From a virus, in IMG/VR virus record IMGVR_UViG_3300020438_000152, positions 1-31,662 of that record: a stretch of DNA of 31,662 nucleotides; one strand, 5' to 3'. The notes below the pieces were generated by a model. It was given only the letters and a program-made list of their open reading frames with translations. It searched no databases and had not been told where the DNA came from. Positions 20,793 through 31,200 of this stretch are shown here, one piece after another (position 1 is the first letter of the stretch; the number at the start of each line of letters is the position of its first letter). The position numbers and the translations under genes were made by a program.

Positions 20793-23356
20793 TGACTAAC
20801 AGTTTCCTTTCTGAAAATAGCTTCCAACCTCAAGCATCACCTGTAGATACTTATATACGTCCTAGTCAAGTTGCTCCTACTACTGGCTTTGATCAGTTAG
20901 TTAATGCTCTTGTAACTGTTAGTCCTGGTCTTAATGCATATTTTGAATCAAAGGTTAAGCAAGAAATAAAAAACGAACAAACAAAAGGTACTAAAATTGC
21001 AATAGAACAGGCTACTGATGGTTTTAAAAATATAACTCAATCTATTAGAAAAAAAGATGGTGATGCTGCTGCTAGACAATTAATAGGTGGAAGTATCTTT
21101 GCTCAAAATGCTTATCAAAAAACTAAAGCTCAAATTTTAGGTAACACTGTAAAAAGTAAATTAACTAATAGTTATGCAACAACATCAATTAACAATCAAC
21201 CTTTAACGGCATATACATTTGAATCACCTGAATTTCAAGGTTGGCTAAAACAACAACGTACAACTGTTATTGATCAATTAGGTGATGTTAATGCTACTTA
21301 CGTTAATGAACATTTCTTACCAGAGTTAGCTGAAGCTACAGGTTCAATCACAAGTCATCATATTAAACAACATAAAGAATATAAATTTGAAGAGCTTAAA
21401 TCTTTAACTACTCCTCTTGTTAATCAAGTTATTGCTAGTGATGAAACAAGTGCAGGAACTCTTATACAAGGATGGGAGTTAAGTCTAAAACAGCTAGGGA
21501 TACAAGGAACAGATTTACAGGCTGTTAATAAAATGATTGTTGAATCTTTAGCAGATCAGGCAGAAGCTATTGCTTTAACAGAAGGAGGAACGTTAGAAGA
21601 TGCTACAGATATTTTAGATAAAGCAAAACTATTTAAATATGGTCCTGGTGGTGCATTAGATCTTTCACAACATCCAGATTTTATAGATGAAAGTACTCGA
21701 ATTAAAAAAGCTATTAATGATTTTGAATGGAAAAATAGTCAAAGAGAAATAGCCATAGAGAAGAGAAAAAAAGGGAAAGATGTAGATACTGTATTAAAAG
21801 GCTATGGCAAACTTCTTGAGGCTGCTGAAAATACTCAAGACCCTACGGAAAAGAAAAAGCTTTTAGAACAAGCTGCTAATAGTCTGGAAAATCTAACAAC
21901 AACATATCCTGATTTAGCACCAAAAATAAATAACATAGTTACTAATTTAGATGGTGATACTCAAGACCGTTATGCAGAATTACTTGGTCGTATTAAAACA
22001 AGTGGTTTTGACTCTAAAGCTGATGCTCAATTTGCAGCATTGCAATGGTTACAAGATGAACGAACACCAGATACTCCACAAAATACTAAACTTTACGACA
22101 ATTTAATAAGAGCTATTGATGATGTAGAAGATGGACAATATGTCTATGCAAGTAAATTACTTACAGAGTTAAAAGGTCAGATAAAAGGTGAATTAAGTAA
22201 TAGCCCTGAAGCTATATATATTGATTCTGGACTTTTAAAAGGACCAGCAGCAAGTGAGAAAAATAGATTATTCAATGAAGCAGCTGATGATTTTTATGAT
22301 TGGATTGATAAGTTTAAAGAAGATAAAGGTAAAGCACCATCAAAAACAGAACAACGTGAATATTTCACAGATACCCTTCGTAAAAAGACTTTAGATGCTG
22401 CTAAGAAGTGGAAACCTAAGACTGTATTGGAAAGTGGTGTTGAAGGAAGTAAAGATCCAAACAAAGATCTTCAAGGTTCAGCAAATGATGCAAAAGATCC
22501 AAACAAAGATCTTCAAGGTTCAGCAGTTACTGAAAGTTCTAAGCCTGTAGTTAAGACAGATAATCAAGAACAGAAACAAACTAGATCTGGTCTCGACTTC
22601 TTAATAGGAAACTATTACAGACCTCAAATTATTAATGTAAGCACTCTAGAAAATATGCTTGAGAGTGGATTCGTTACCTCAGATAAGGGTGGTCGTTTTA
22701 TAGATAAAGCTGGAAATTATTATCAATTAGAAAAAGGAAGTGTAATGCCTAGTATGATGACTGATACTGATGATTCTGAATATGAAGTAGAACAAGGAGA
22801 TACATTAACTAACTTAGCTGAACAATTCTCAACAACAGTTAAAGAAATAATGGATGCTAATAATCTTACTGATGCGGACTTTCTTCAGATTGGACAAAAA
22901 TTAATGATACCAATTAATACAATTGGTGATGCTTTAGTACCGGAATCTGATCTTCAAAATCCAAGTGTCTTAGATGAAATAGATATTACTAAACCTTTTA
23001 AGTACAACTCTCTTTATAGACTTGCCGAAGAAGTAGGTTTTACATCTGAACAAGCAACAATTATGGCTGCTATTGCTTTAGCTGAATCAGGTGGTGATGC
23101 TCAAATAGATACTGTTAAGTCTGGATTAGACCCTCAGAAAAAAAATGAGTTCTCATTAGGGTTATGGCAGATAAACATGATTAAAGAATATGCTCCTGAA
23201 AGATTATTAGATTTTAAAATAGAAAGCGAACAAGAACTTTATAACCCTGCTGTAAATGCAAGAGCAGCTAAGATAATGTTTGACCAGCAAGGATTTGAAG
23301 CTTGGGGAGCTTACACAGACGGATCTTACAAAAAGTTCTTACCAAAAACTAATTAA
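20792..23356 (+). CDS. gp15-like internal virion protein with C-terminal LysM and lytic transglycosylase domains, 854 aa
   Basis: By position and length this is the gp15 core protein (T7 gp15, 747 residues), which is ejected into the cell envelope. Residues about 1-560 are helical and have no enzyme motif. A low-complexity linker follows, with a perfect 14-residue-period duplication (about 554-578). Residues 664-709 form a LysM peptidoglycan-binding domain (YEVEQGDTLTNLAEQFSTT, EIMDANNLTDADFLQIGQKL). Residues about 735-850 look like a lytic transglycosylase: IALAESGGDAQ with candidate catalytic Glu765, then SLGLWQIN and AYTDGSYKKFLP. In T7 the transglycosylase is at the N-terminus of gp16, so its position here is different. 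The role would be local opening of peptidoglycan during DNA entry. Confidence 0.85.
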   Translation: MTNSFLSENSFQPQASPVDTYIRPSQVAPTTGFDQLVNALVTVSPGLNAYFESKVKQEIKNEQTKGTKIAIEQATDGFKNITQSIRKKDGDAAARQLIGGSIFAQNAYQKTKAQILGNTVKSKLTNSYATTSINNQPLTAYTFESPEFQGWLKQQRTTVIDQLGDVNATYVNEHFLPELAEATGSITSHHIKQHKEYKFEELKSLTTPLVNQVIASDETSAGTLIQGWELSLKQLGIQGTDLQAVNKMIVESLADQAEAIALTEGGTLEDATDILDKAKLFKYGPGGALDLSQHPDFIDESTRIKKAINDFEWKNSQREIAIEKRKKGKDVDTVLKGYGKLLEAAENTQDPTEKKKLLEQAANSLENLTTTYPDLAPKINNIVTNLDGDTQDRYAELLGRIKTSGFDSKADAQFAALQWLQDERTPDTPQNTKLYDNLIRAIDDVEDGQYVYASKLLTELKGQIKGELSNSPEAIYIDSGLLKGPAASEKNRLFNEAADDFYDWIDKFKEDKGKAPSKTEQREYFTDTLRKKTLDAAKKWKPKTVLESGVEGSKDPNKDLQGSANDAKDPNKDLQGSAVTESSKPVVKTDNQEQKQTRSGLDFLIGNYYRPQIINVSTLENMLESGFVTSDKGGRFIDKAGNYYQLEKGSVMPSMMTDTDDSEYEVEQGDTLTNLAEQFSTTVKEIMDANNLTDADFLQIGQKLMIPINTIGDALVPESDLQNPSVLDEIDITKPFKYNSLYRLAEEVGFTSEQATIMAAIALAESGGDAQIDTVKSGLDPQKKNEFSLGLWQINMIKEYAPERLLDFKIESEQELYNPAVNARAAKIMFDQQGFEAWGAYTDGSYKKFLPKTN
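22451..22525 (+). repeat. Exact 33-bp direct duplication, 42-bp period
   Basis: The 33 bases at 22451-22483 recur without change at 22493-22525. Each copy encodes KDPNKDLQGSA, and the unit period is 14 residues. The identity at the DNA level, including third positions, suggests a recent duplication or slippage event in the linker before the LysM domain of the gp15-like protein. Confidence 0.9.
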
Positions 23357-23358
23357 TC

Positions 23359-26300
23359 ATGGCTGACAAAAACCTTATACAAAACGTTGTTGATACCTAC
23401 AACGAAAGACAAGAAGCTGGTGATGAATATCGTCAGAAAGCTAAAGAAGCTGGTGACAGAATAAAACAAACAACAGCAAGCAAAGTTGTTAGAGGAGCTA
23501 TTAGTGGTCCTATCAAAGCTATTAATGAAACAGTAGAAACTGTTGATGATGTATATGATTACTTTGCTGGAAACCCTTATGACAATAACGATTTAATTGA
23601 TTTAAAAGGAATTGGTCTTGAAGTAGAAGGAGATAAAGAAGATTGGACATACACAGTTCCACAATCAGTAACACAGTTCTTACTACCTATGGGGTTAGTA
23701 GGTGGTGCTACGAGAAAGGTAATAACTAATCCTTGGGCTAGAGGTGCTGTAGCTGGTTTTATTACTGATGCTGTTGTTCAAGATCCATATGAAGAAAACT
23801 TATTCAACATGCTGGATGAGCATCCAAGATTTGCTTCTCCAATAACAGAACTATTAAAAGCAAAAACAGAAGAAGAAATAGGAGTAGCAGAAGCAAGATT
23901 AAGACAAGCTACTGGTGGAACCTTAACTGGTGAAATAGCTACAGGTGTGGTGTTAGGAGTTAGAGCTTTAAAGAAAGCACCTAAAGCAGTACAAGAAAGA
24001 ATCTTAAAGAGATTGATGAATGATGAAAATACAAGACTCGTTTATGCAGCAAGCGATGATATTGATAACCTTGGTGATGAAATAATTCCTGATGTTCCTA
24101 AACCAACAGGAAGACAAAAGATCTTACCTGGTACACCTCATCCAACTGATGCAAATAAAGTTAGAGGATATGACGGTAGATGGGTTACTAAAAAACACTT
24201 TGATCAAGTTACTGAATCAAGAAAAGGTGCTGACGAAATTAAAGCACAATTTAATGAACCACCTAAGTTAGATTTAACAACAGATACCAGAGGTAAAGGT
24301 GAGTTCTATCATGGGGCTGCTGATGAATTTGAATTAGATTCTTCTAGTCATTACAAAGCTCCTGGTCTTTATGGTCAGGGACTATATACAACTGATGATG
24401 TAACAACAGCAGGTAAATATCAAAAGAAAAATAGAAAGCTTGTCAAAACAGATGCAAAACAAACTGTTTATAAAATTACAGAAAAACGACCAGTTAACTT
24501 CTTTGATTTAGATCAACCTGTACCTCAAGACATAGTTGAAACATTAGAAGGACTTCAAGCACAAAGCGAACTTTATGATGAAGTAATAGGCCGTACTTTT
24601 GATGAATTTAAGATAGGTTCGTATAACAAATCAACAGGCAAAAATCCCTCTCTAGGTCAAATATTTGATGAATTAAAAGCACAAAATAGTGCAAATGAAT
24701 TTATGCCAGCATATGAAATAGATAACATTATTTCAGATGTTGAAAGCAAATTAAGAGATCAAGGTTTTGGTGGTTTCATTCATCAAGGAGGAAAGAAAGC
24801 AGGTAAAGGTAAACGTCTTCATCAAGTAAAAATCTATTGGGATCCTCAAGATCAATTAGATATAAACAAAGTAGATGCAGGTGGTGGTGGAGCAGTGCCT
24901 TTCAAGAATAAAATACAAAATGTTTTAGATTCAGGGTCAGAAACAGATTTTATTAATTCTGGTGCTGTGCAAATTTCCTCAACAGGAGAAAAAGGAGTTG
25001 GAACAATAGGTATTTTTGAATTAACAGAACTCGAACCGAAACAATTAAAAGAACTTAATCTGACTAAATCTGATTTAAGTACATTAACTAAAACAAAACA
25101 GTTTAATATTTTAAAAACAAATTTTGATTATGTTTACGCTAACCTTCCTGCTGGAGAATACTCTATACGGGCATCATCTAAATCAAGAGAAAAACTATTT
25201 AAAAGAATTTTAGGAGATAGAGTTACTTTTACAGAATCAGGAAATGGAATAATTAAAAAAGATGCTAGTAATGCTGATCTGTTTTCACAAGGATTAGATA
25301 ACAGTGGTAGTGGAGCAGCAGTGCCTCCTAGAAAACCTCCTTCTGGTTCAGGTGCTGATGTTCCTCCTGTAGATCCAACTGATCCTAAAGTTCAAACTAC
25401 CTTTAACCCTAAATTTACTGGTGGTGGTGATCCTGATGTTCAGAAACTAATCCTTGATACTGCTGAAGAAAATAAAAGATTAGATGCTGCTGGTCTTTGG
25501 CCTCATAAAAGAACGTTTAAAGATATGGTTGAAAGTGCTAATCGACTTTTACCTAAAGAAGTAATAGAACAAGCACGTTTATTTAATGCCAGATATGGAA
25601 GAGGTGGAGAAGATGATTTACCTGCAATCTTAATTGCAATGAATCAGCAGATGAATAAAAACGCTACTGCTTTATATGACTTATCCAAGGCTATGGATAT
25701 GGCTTTAGCTTCTGGTAATAAGGAAGGTTTTGCTGAATTAAAAGAACAATTAATTAGAGAGACTAAAGTACTTGATGGTCTGATTACTCTTAATAAACCG
25801 CTTAAAACAGTACCTGCTCAAACACTTGCAGCTAATAAAGCTGGTGGTGGTATTGCTAACAAAGTTGCAACAGTAGAAGACCTTGCATCAAGAACACCAG
25901 CAGAAAAAGCTATTGATCAAGCTGTTGATGTCAGAGGTGTTGTAGATGAAGGTGGAGAAGAAGTAGTAGAACAAGAAACAATTAGACAGATTATTGAAGC
26001 TGCTGAAAAGGGTGATAAACCAGCAATGAAGAAGCTGAGAAGAATTACCAAACAACTTCAAGCTGCATCTGGTAATCCTGAAGCATTAAGAAAAATGGCT
26101 CAAGAAGGACCAATTATTAAAGGTCTAAGAGTTAGTAATGAAATATTTATTAATTCAATTCTTTCTGGTCCTGAAACTCATGCAGTCAACATTCTTTCTA
26201 CTGCACTAAATACAGTTGCAAGACCACTAGAGCAAATAGCTGGTGCTGGCAGCATTAGTTTTAGAAAAAATATGGATATTGGATTTATAAAATCATTAAT

Positions 26301-28224
26301 ATCAAACAGATCAAACTTTACTTTTAACCCTCAATTTGATGCAACTGCGGCAATGAGAGGTGCAAAAGAACTTATATATCTGACTCAATCAATAAGTGAT
26401 TCATTAAAGATGGCTAAAGCAGCTTTCAGAATTGAAGATAATATTATTAACCCTGGTGCAATGGTTCAAGATGCTTCTAGGTTTAATGTTCGTATGGATG
26501 GAGAAGGCTTACTACCTAATATTATTAACACCTTTGGAACAATACAAAGACTACCTTCTCGTTTCTTATTAGCTGAAGATGAGTTCTTTAAGAGTATGAA
26601 CTTTAGAGCTTATGTTAAAGCAAGTGCTTGGGAAAATGGAGTTAATAAAGGACTTGATGGTAAACAATTAAAAGCTTATATCCAAGATCAGTTTGATAAA
26701 ACTATCGGTATTGTTAACGAAGGAAGTATGAAAAATACTAAGAGTATTGAAATAGCTGAGTTATACGAAAAAGCACAACAATATGCAGCAGAAACTACTT
26801 TTACAGCTGATTTACCACAAGGAAGCTTTGGTGCAGGTCTACAGAAATTTGCAAGTCATCCAGTCGGAAGAATTGTTTTTCCTTTTGTAAGAACACCTCT
26901 AAATATATTTAAAGCTCAAGTAAGAAGAACACCTGGAGTAAATCTGCTTCTTCAGGAATATAGACAAGCTTTAAGAAGTTCTGATCCTTCCGTAGCTGCT
27001 AGAGCTAGAGGAGAAATGGTAGTAGGTGGTGCTGTATGGAGTGTTGCTGGTATAGCTGCTTATGCAATTAATGATGATTTTTCTGAATTAGCACTTACTG
27101 GTGGTGGTCCTTCTGATTATGATCTTTTAAATCAAAAGAAAGCAACAGGTTGGCAACCTTATAGTTTTAGATTTTTACTGAAAGATGAAAATGGACAAGT
27201 AATCATGGGTAAAGATGGAAAGCCTAGATATAAATATGTAAGTTTTAAACGTTTAGATCCTTGGTCTTCTTTCTTGATGATGTCTGCTGATGCTGCTGCT
27301 ATCACAGGTCAGTTAAGTCAACAAGATAGAGATGATTTTGGTGTTGCTGCTGCTGTTGCTTTAGGAAGAAACATTACTAATAAAACTTACTTACAAGGTG
27401 TTGTTGAAATATCAGATCTATTACAAAAACCACATAAATTAGAAAGCTGGTTAGCAAGAAGAGCCGCTGCAACAGTTAACCCATTTAGTTCTTTAGGAAG
27501 ATCTGCTAGTAAAGCTCTTGATCCCACAATTATGGATAAAAGAGTTAGATCAGGTTATGAAGGTATAGTCGTTCTTAGAAAGTTCCATAATGAATTCGCA
27601 GCAACAATTCCTGGTTATGGAGCAGGGATGAGACCTATTCGTAACTTTATTACTGGTTCTCTTGTTGAATATCCTCCTGGTTATGGTCCAGACATCATGA
27701 ATATTATGAATCCTATTAAGGAAACAAATAGTGTTAACCATGCAGTATTGACAACTCTTGTTGATATAGGTGCAAAGATTCCACAACCATCAGATAATTT
27801 ACCGTTTGGTAAGAAATTAGATGGATCTCAAGAATTAAGTGGAATAAAATTAGATAAAGATCAATATGCCGATTACGTTGAAGAAATCGCTTTTGCAAAA
27901 ATCAATGGTGTACCTCTTGTTAGAGCTTTATATAACCAAATGCAGCAAACAGAGATTAAAGCTCTGTTAATTACTGCTAGAGGAGAAGATATTAAGACTG
28001 ATAATCAAGATACTGCTGTTGCTGCTCAAGAAGCAGCTAGAGCAAAGTTAGAAATTAAATTTAAAGATACTATCTCTACATATAAAAAAGCTGGTAGAAG
28101 TCTATTCCTACAGAAAAATCCTAATCTTGCTTTAGAATATACAAAGCGTAAAGCTGAGATCATGCAAATTATGAGTGAGTCTGCACTAGACAGCTTCAAA
28201 AAACTTCAAGGTGTTTCTAATTAA
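23359..28224 (+). CDS. gp16-like internal virion protein with an ADP-ribosyltransferase-like segment, 1621 aa
   Basis: This is the largest ejected core protein, equivalent by position to T7 gp16 (1318 residues), which spans the inner membrane and helps pull DNA in. The C-terminal half (about residue 900 on) is helical, with NSILSGPETHAVNILSTALN, ASHPVGRIVFPFVRTPLNIF and WSSFLMMSADAAAITGQ as family-like segments. T7's N-terminal transglycosylase is absent; that activity appears in the gp15-like protein. Residues about 315-500 resemble an ADP-ribosyltransferase fold: GEFYHGAADEF (His318), LYGQGLYTTDD (Tyr343), AGKY, and a closing GFGGFIHQGG and QVKIYWDPQDQLDI. A third catalytic Glu is not evident where expected, so activity is uncertain. 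Gly/Pro-rich linkers (residues about 510 and 650-690) separate the modules. Confidence 0.85.
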   Translation: MADKNLIQNVVDTYNERQEAGDEYRQKAKEAGDRIKQTTASKVVRGAISGPIKAINETVETVDDVYDYFAGNPYDNNDLIDLKGIGLEVEGDKEDWTYTVPQSVTQFLLPMGLVGGATRKVITNPWARGAVAGFITDAVVQDPYEENLFNMLDEHPRFASPITELLKAKTEEEIGVAEARLRQATGGTLTGEIATGVVLGVRALKKAPKAVQERILKRLMNDENTRLVYAASDDIDNLGDEIIPDVPKPTGRQKILPGTPHPTDANKVRGYDGRWVTKKHFDQVTESRKGADEIKAQFNEPPKLDLTTDTRGKGEFYHGAADEFELDSSSHYKAPGLYGQGLYTTDDVTTAGKYQKKNRKLVKTDAKQTVYKITEKRPVNFFDLDQPVPQDIVETLEGLQAQSELYDEVIGRTFDEFKIGSYNKSTGKNPSLGQIFDELKAQNSANEFMPAYEIDNIISDVESKLRDQGFGGFIHQGGKKAGKGKRLHQVKIYWDPQDQLDINKVDAGGGGAVPFKNKIQNVLDSGSETDFINSGAVQISSTGEKGVGTIGIFELTELEPKQLKELNLTKSDLSTLTKTKQFNILKTNFDYVYANLPAGEYSIRASSKSREKLFKRILGDRVTFTESGNGIIKKDASNADLFSQGLDNSGSGAAVPPRKPPSGSGADVPPVDPTDPKVQTTFNPKFTGGGDPDVQKLILDTAEENKRLDAAGLWPHKRTFKDMVESANRLLPKEVIEQARLFNARYGRGGEDDLPAILIAMNQQMNKNATALYDLSKAMDMALASGNKEGFAELKEQLIRETKVLDGLITLNKPLKTVPAQTLAANKAGGGIANKVATVEDLASRTPAEKAIDQAVDVRGVVDEGGEEVVEQETIRQIIEAAEKGDKPAMKKLRRITKQLQAASGNPEALRKMAQEGPIIKGLRVSNEIFINSILSGPETHAVNILSTALNTVARPLEQIAGAGSISFRKNMDIGFIKSLISNRSNFTFNPQFDATAAMRGAKELIYLTQSISDSLKMAKAAFRIEDNIINPGAMVQDASRFNVRMDGEGLLPNIINTFGTIQRLPSRFLLAEDEFFKSMNFRAYVKASAWENGVNKGLDGKQLKAYIQDQFDKTIGIVNEGSMKNTKSIEIAELYEKAQQYAAETTFTADLPQGSFGAGLQKFASHPVGRIVFPFVRTPLNIFKAQVRRTPGVNLLLQEYRQALRSSDPSVAARARGEMVVGGAVWSVAGIAAYAINDDFSELALTGGGPSDYDLLNQKKATGWQPYSFRFLLKDENGQVIMGKDGKPRYKYVSFKRLDPWSSFLMMSADAAAITGQLSQQDRDDFGVAAAVALGRNITNKTYLQGVVEISDLLQKPHKLESWLARRAAATVNPFSSLGRSASKALDPTIMDKRVRSGYEGIVVLRKFHNEFAATIPGYGAGMRPIRNFITGSLVEYPPGYGPDIMNIMNPIKETNSVNHAVLTTLVDIGAKIPQPSDNLPFGKKLDGSQELSGIKLDKDQYADYVEEIAFAKINGVPLVRALYNQMQQTEIKALLITARGEDIKTDNQDTAVAAQEAARAKLEIKFKDTISTYKKAGRSLFLQKNPNLALEYTKRKAEIMQIMSESALDSFKKLQGVSN

Positions 28225-28226
28225 TC

Positions 28227-31200
28227 ATGGCAACAAACACAGCTGCTTCCTTTACTAACCACACCGGCAATGCTAGTGCTGGTCCTTTTTCTATATCCTT
28301 TAGTTATCTTTCTGAAGATGAAATAGATGTAACCGTTGGTGGTGTCTTAAAAACTAAGACTACCCATTACACTTTCCCATCAGCAACAACCATATCTTTT
28401 ACGTCAGGTAATCATCCAGGTAACGGTGTTGCAATTAAGTTTCAAAGAGATACTGATGTTAGTGCTAAGAAAGTAGATTTCCAAGATGGTTCTGTTCTTA
28501 CTGAAACTGATTTAGATAACAACAGTGATCAAATATTATTTGGTTTACAAGAAAACTTAGATGTTTTAAATAACGATGTTCTTAAAAGAGATGGTAGTCA
28601 GACAGTAACTGGAAACCTTGTTTTTGAAGGTGCTACAGATGATGGGAATGAAACAACACTAGCAATAACAGACCCAACAGGTGATAGAACTCTTACTGTT
28701 CCAGATATAACAGGAACCATTGTCACGACTGGAGATACAGGAACAGTTACTTCAGCAATGATTAATAATGGAACCATTGTTGCTGGTGATTTAGCTAGTA
28801 ATTCGGTAACGACTGCAAAAATAACTGATGCAAACGTAACAACTGCAAAGGTTGCTGATGATGCGATTACTTCAGCCAAGATTGCAGATAACGCAATTAC
28901 TTCTGCACATATAGCAGATGGAACTGTTGTTGCTGCTGACATTGGAGCAAATGCAGTTACTGCAAGTGAATTAGCAGATGATGCAGTTGATACAGCTGCT
29001 ATAGCAAACTCAGCAGTTACTAATGCAAAACTAGGTGCTGATGCAGTTAATGGATCAAAAATAGCTGATGATTCTATTGATTCAGAACATTATGTAGATG
29101 GTTCTATTGATACTGCACATATAGCTGATAGTCAGATAACAACAGCAAAACTTGCTAGTAATGCAGTTACTACAGCAAAGATTACTGATGCAAATATCAC
29201 TACAGCGAAACTAGCAGATGATGCAGTTACAGCAGCCAAAATAGCTGATGGTGCTATTACTTCTGCTCATATTGCAGCAGATACAGTTGTAGCAGCAGAT
29301 ATAGCAGCTAACGCTGTTACAGCTAGTGAGTTAGCTGATAATGCTGTAGATACAGCCGCTATTGCAGCTGATGCAGTAACAGGTGCAAAGATAGCTGATG
29401 ATGCAGTTGATTCAGAACATTTAGCAGCTGATTCTATTGATGCAGAACACTATGCACCTGGTTCTGTTGATGCCACAGCTTTAGCAAGTAATGCAGTTAC
29501 TACAGCTAAAATTAATGCTGATGCTGTAGATGGGACAAAGATAGCTGATGATGCTATTAACTCTGAGCATTACACAGATGGAAGTATAGATACTGCTCAC
29601 ATAGCTGATGCACAAATAACAACAGCAAAAATTGCAGATGATGCTGTTACTGCTGCAAAGGTAGGAACATTTAATCTTGCTGATTTAACTAATGTCCATA
29701 CTGCTACTCCTAGTGATGGACAAGTACTGAAATGGGTTAATTCAAACTCTAGATGGGAACCGGCTGTTGATGCTGGTGCTAGTGGAGCAACACTAGGAGA
29801 TGGAGATTATGGAGAGGTAACAGTATCTTCTTCTGGGTCAGTTTTTACAATTGATAATGATGTAATTACTTCAGCTAAGATTGCAGACGATGCAGTCGGT
29901 GCTGAACATATAGAAGTATTAGACGCAAATCTTCAGTTTGGAGATTCAGTTAAAGCTCAGTTCGGGGCAGGGAATGATTTATCTATTTGGCATAATGCAA
30001 CAGATAATATTATTGAAGGTACACAGCATCTTATTGTAAAAACCACCGAATCAGCTAAAAAAATATATCTTCAATCAGATACTGGTGTAGATATATCAGA
30101 TGTTGGAGTAAATGAATACCAAGCTAAATTTATAAACGATGGAGCCGTAGAACTCTATTTCGACAACTCAAAGAAATTCGAGACAGATGCAAACGGCGTA
30201 ACTATAACAGGTCAATGTGCTGTAACATCTCATGTCGCTTGGCCAGATCATAGTAGCGGTTATGTAGGAAAGGCGGTATTTGGAAATGGAGATGATCTAC
30301 AAATCTACCATGATGGAACAAATAACATTTTTTATAGTGATGCACCAGATTTATATATTAAAACTACTAGCTCTGAGACTTGTGCGAGATTTGGTAGAAA
30401 TGGAGGAGTAGATCTCTATTACGACAACGCTTTACAGTGTAAAACTGCTTCGTATGGCTTAGATTTTGCTGATAATAAAAGAGCAGATTTTGGTGATGGT
30501 AATGATTTAATTATTTATCATGACGGAAGCCACTCTATCATTGAAGAATCTGGAACAGGTGGTTTAAAGCTTGTTACTAATAGTTCACTACAAGTTAGAA
30601 ATGCAGATAAAGATACAGGTGAATATTTAATCAATGCGGATGTTGATGGCTCAACATCTCTGTATTACGATGGTGTTTATAGAGCAGCTACTACTAGCAG
30701 TGGATTCCGTGTAAATGGTGATTTCTGGGTTGATAATCAAACTAATGTTGGTAAAGATATTTTCTTCGATGAATCAGCAGATACTTTAATATTTTACGAT
30801 TCTGTTAAGGCTGCTTTTGGTAGTAGTAATGATCTACAAATCTACCATGATTCAGGTGGCGATAGTTATATCCAAGAAAAAGGACCAGGTGATTTATATA
30901 TAACTGCTACAAAAACCATCTTGCAAAATAATGATACTAGTGAAAATTTAGCTAAGTTTATTGAAAACGGAGCTGTAGAACTCTATTACGACAACACTAA
31001 ACAATTCTCTACACATGCAAACGGACCTCACACCGAAGCAAACGTTGGTCTTAGGTGTGGTAGTAGTGGACCTGTTAACTCTGAACTATTTACCGTACAA
31101 AGAAATACTGGTCAAGTAGCATACTTTGATCATAGTGGTGGGGATGATCATACTGTAATTCAATGTAGACATAGAGGAGCTTATAGCACTACTTATAGAA

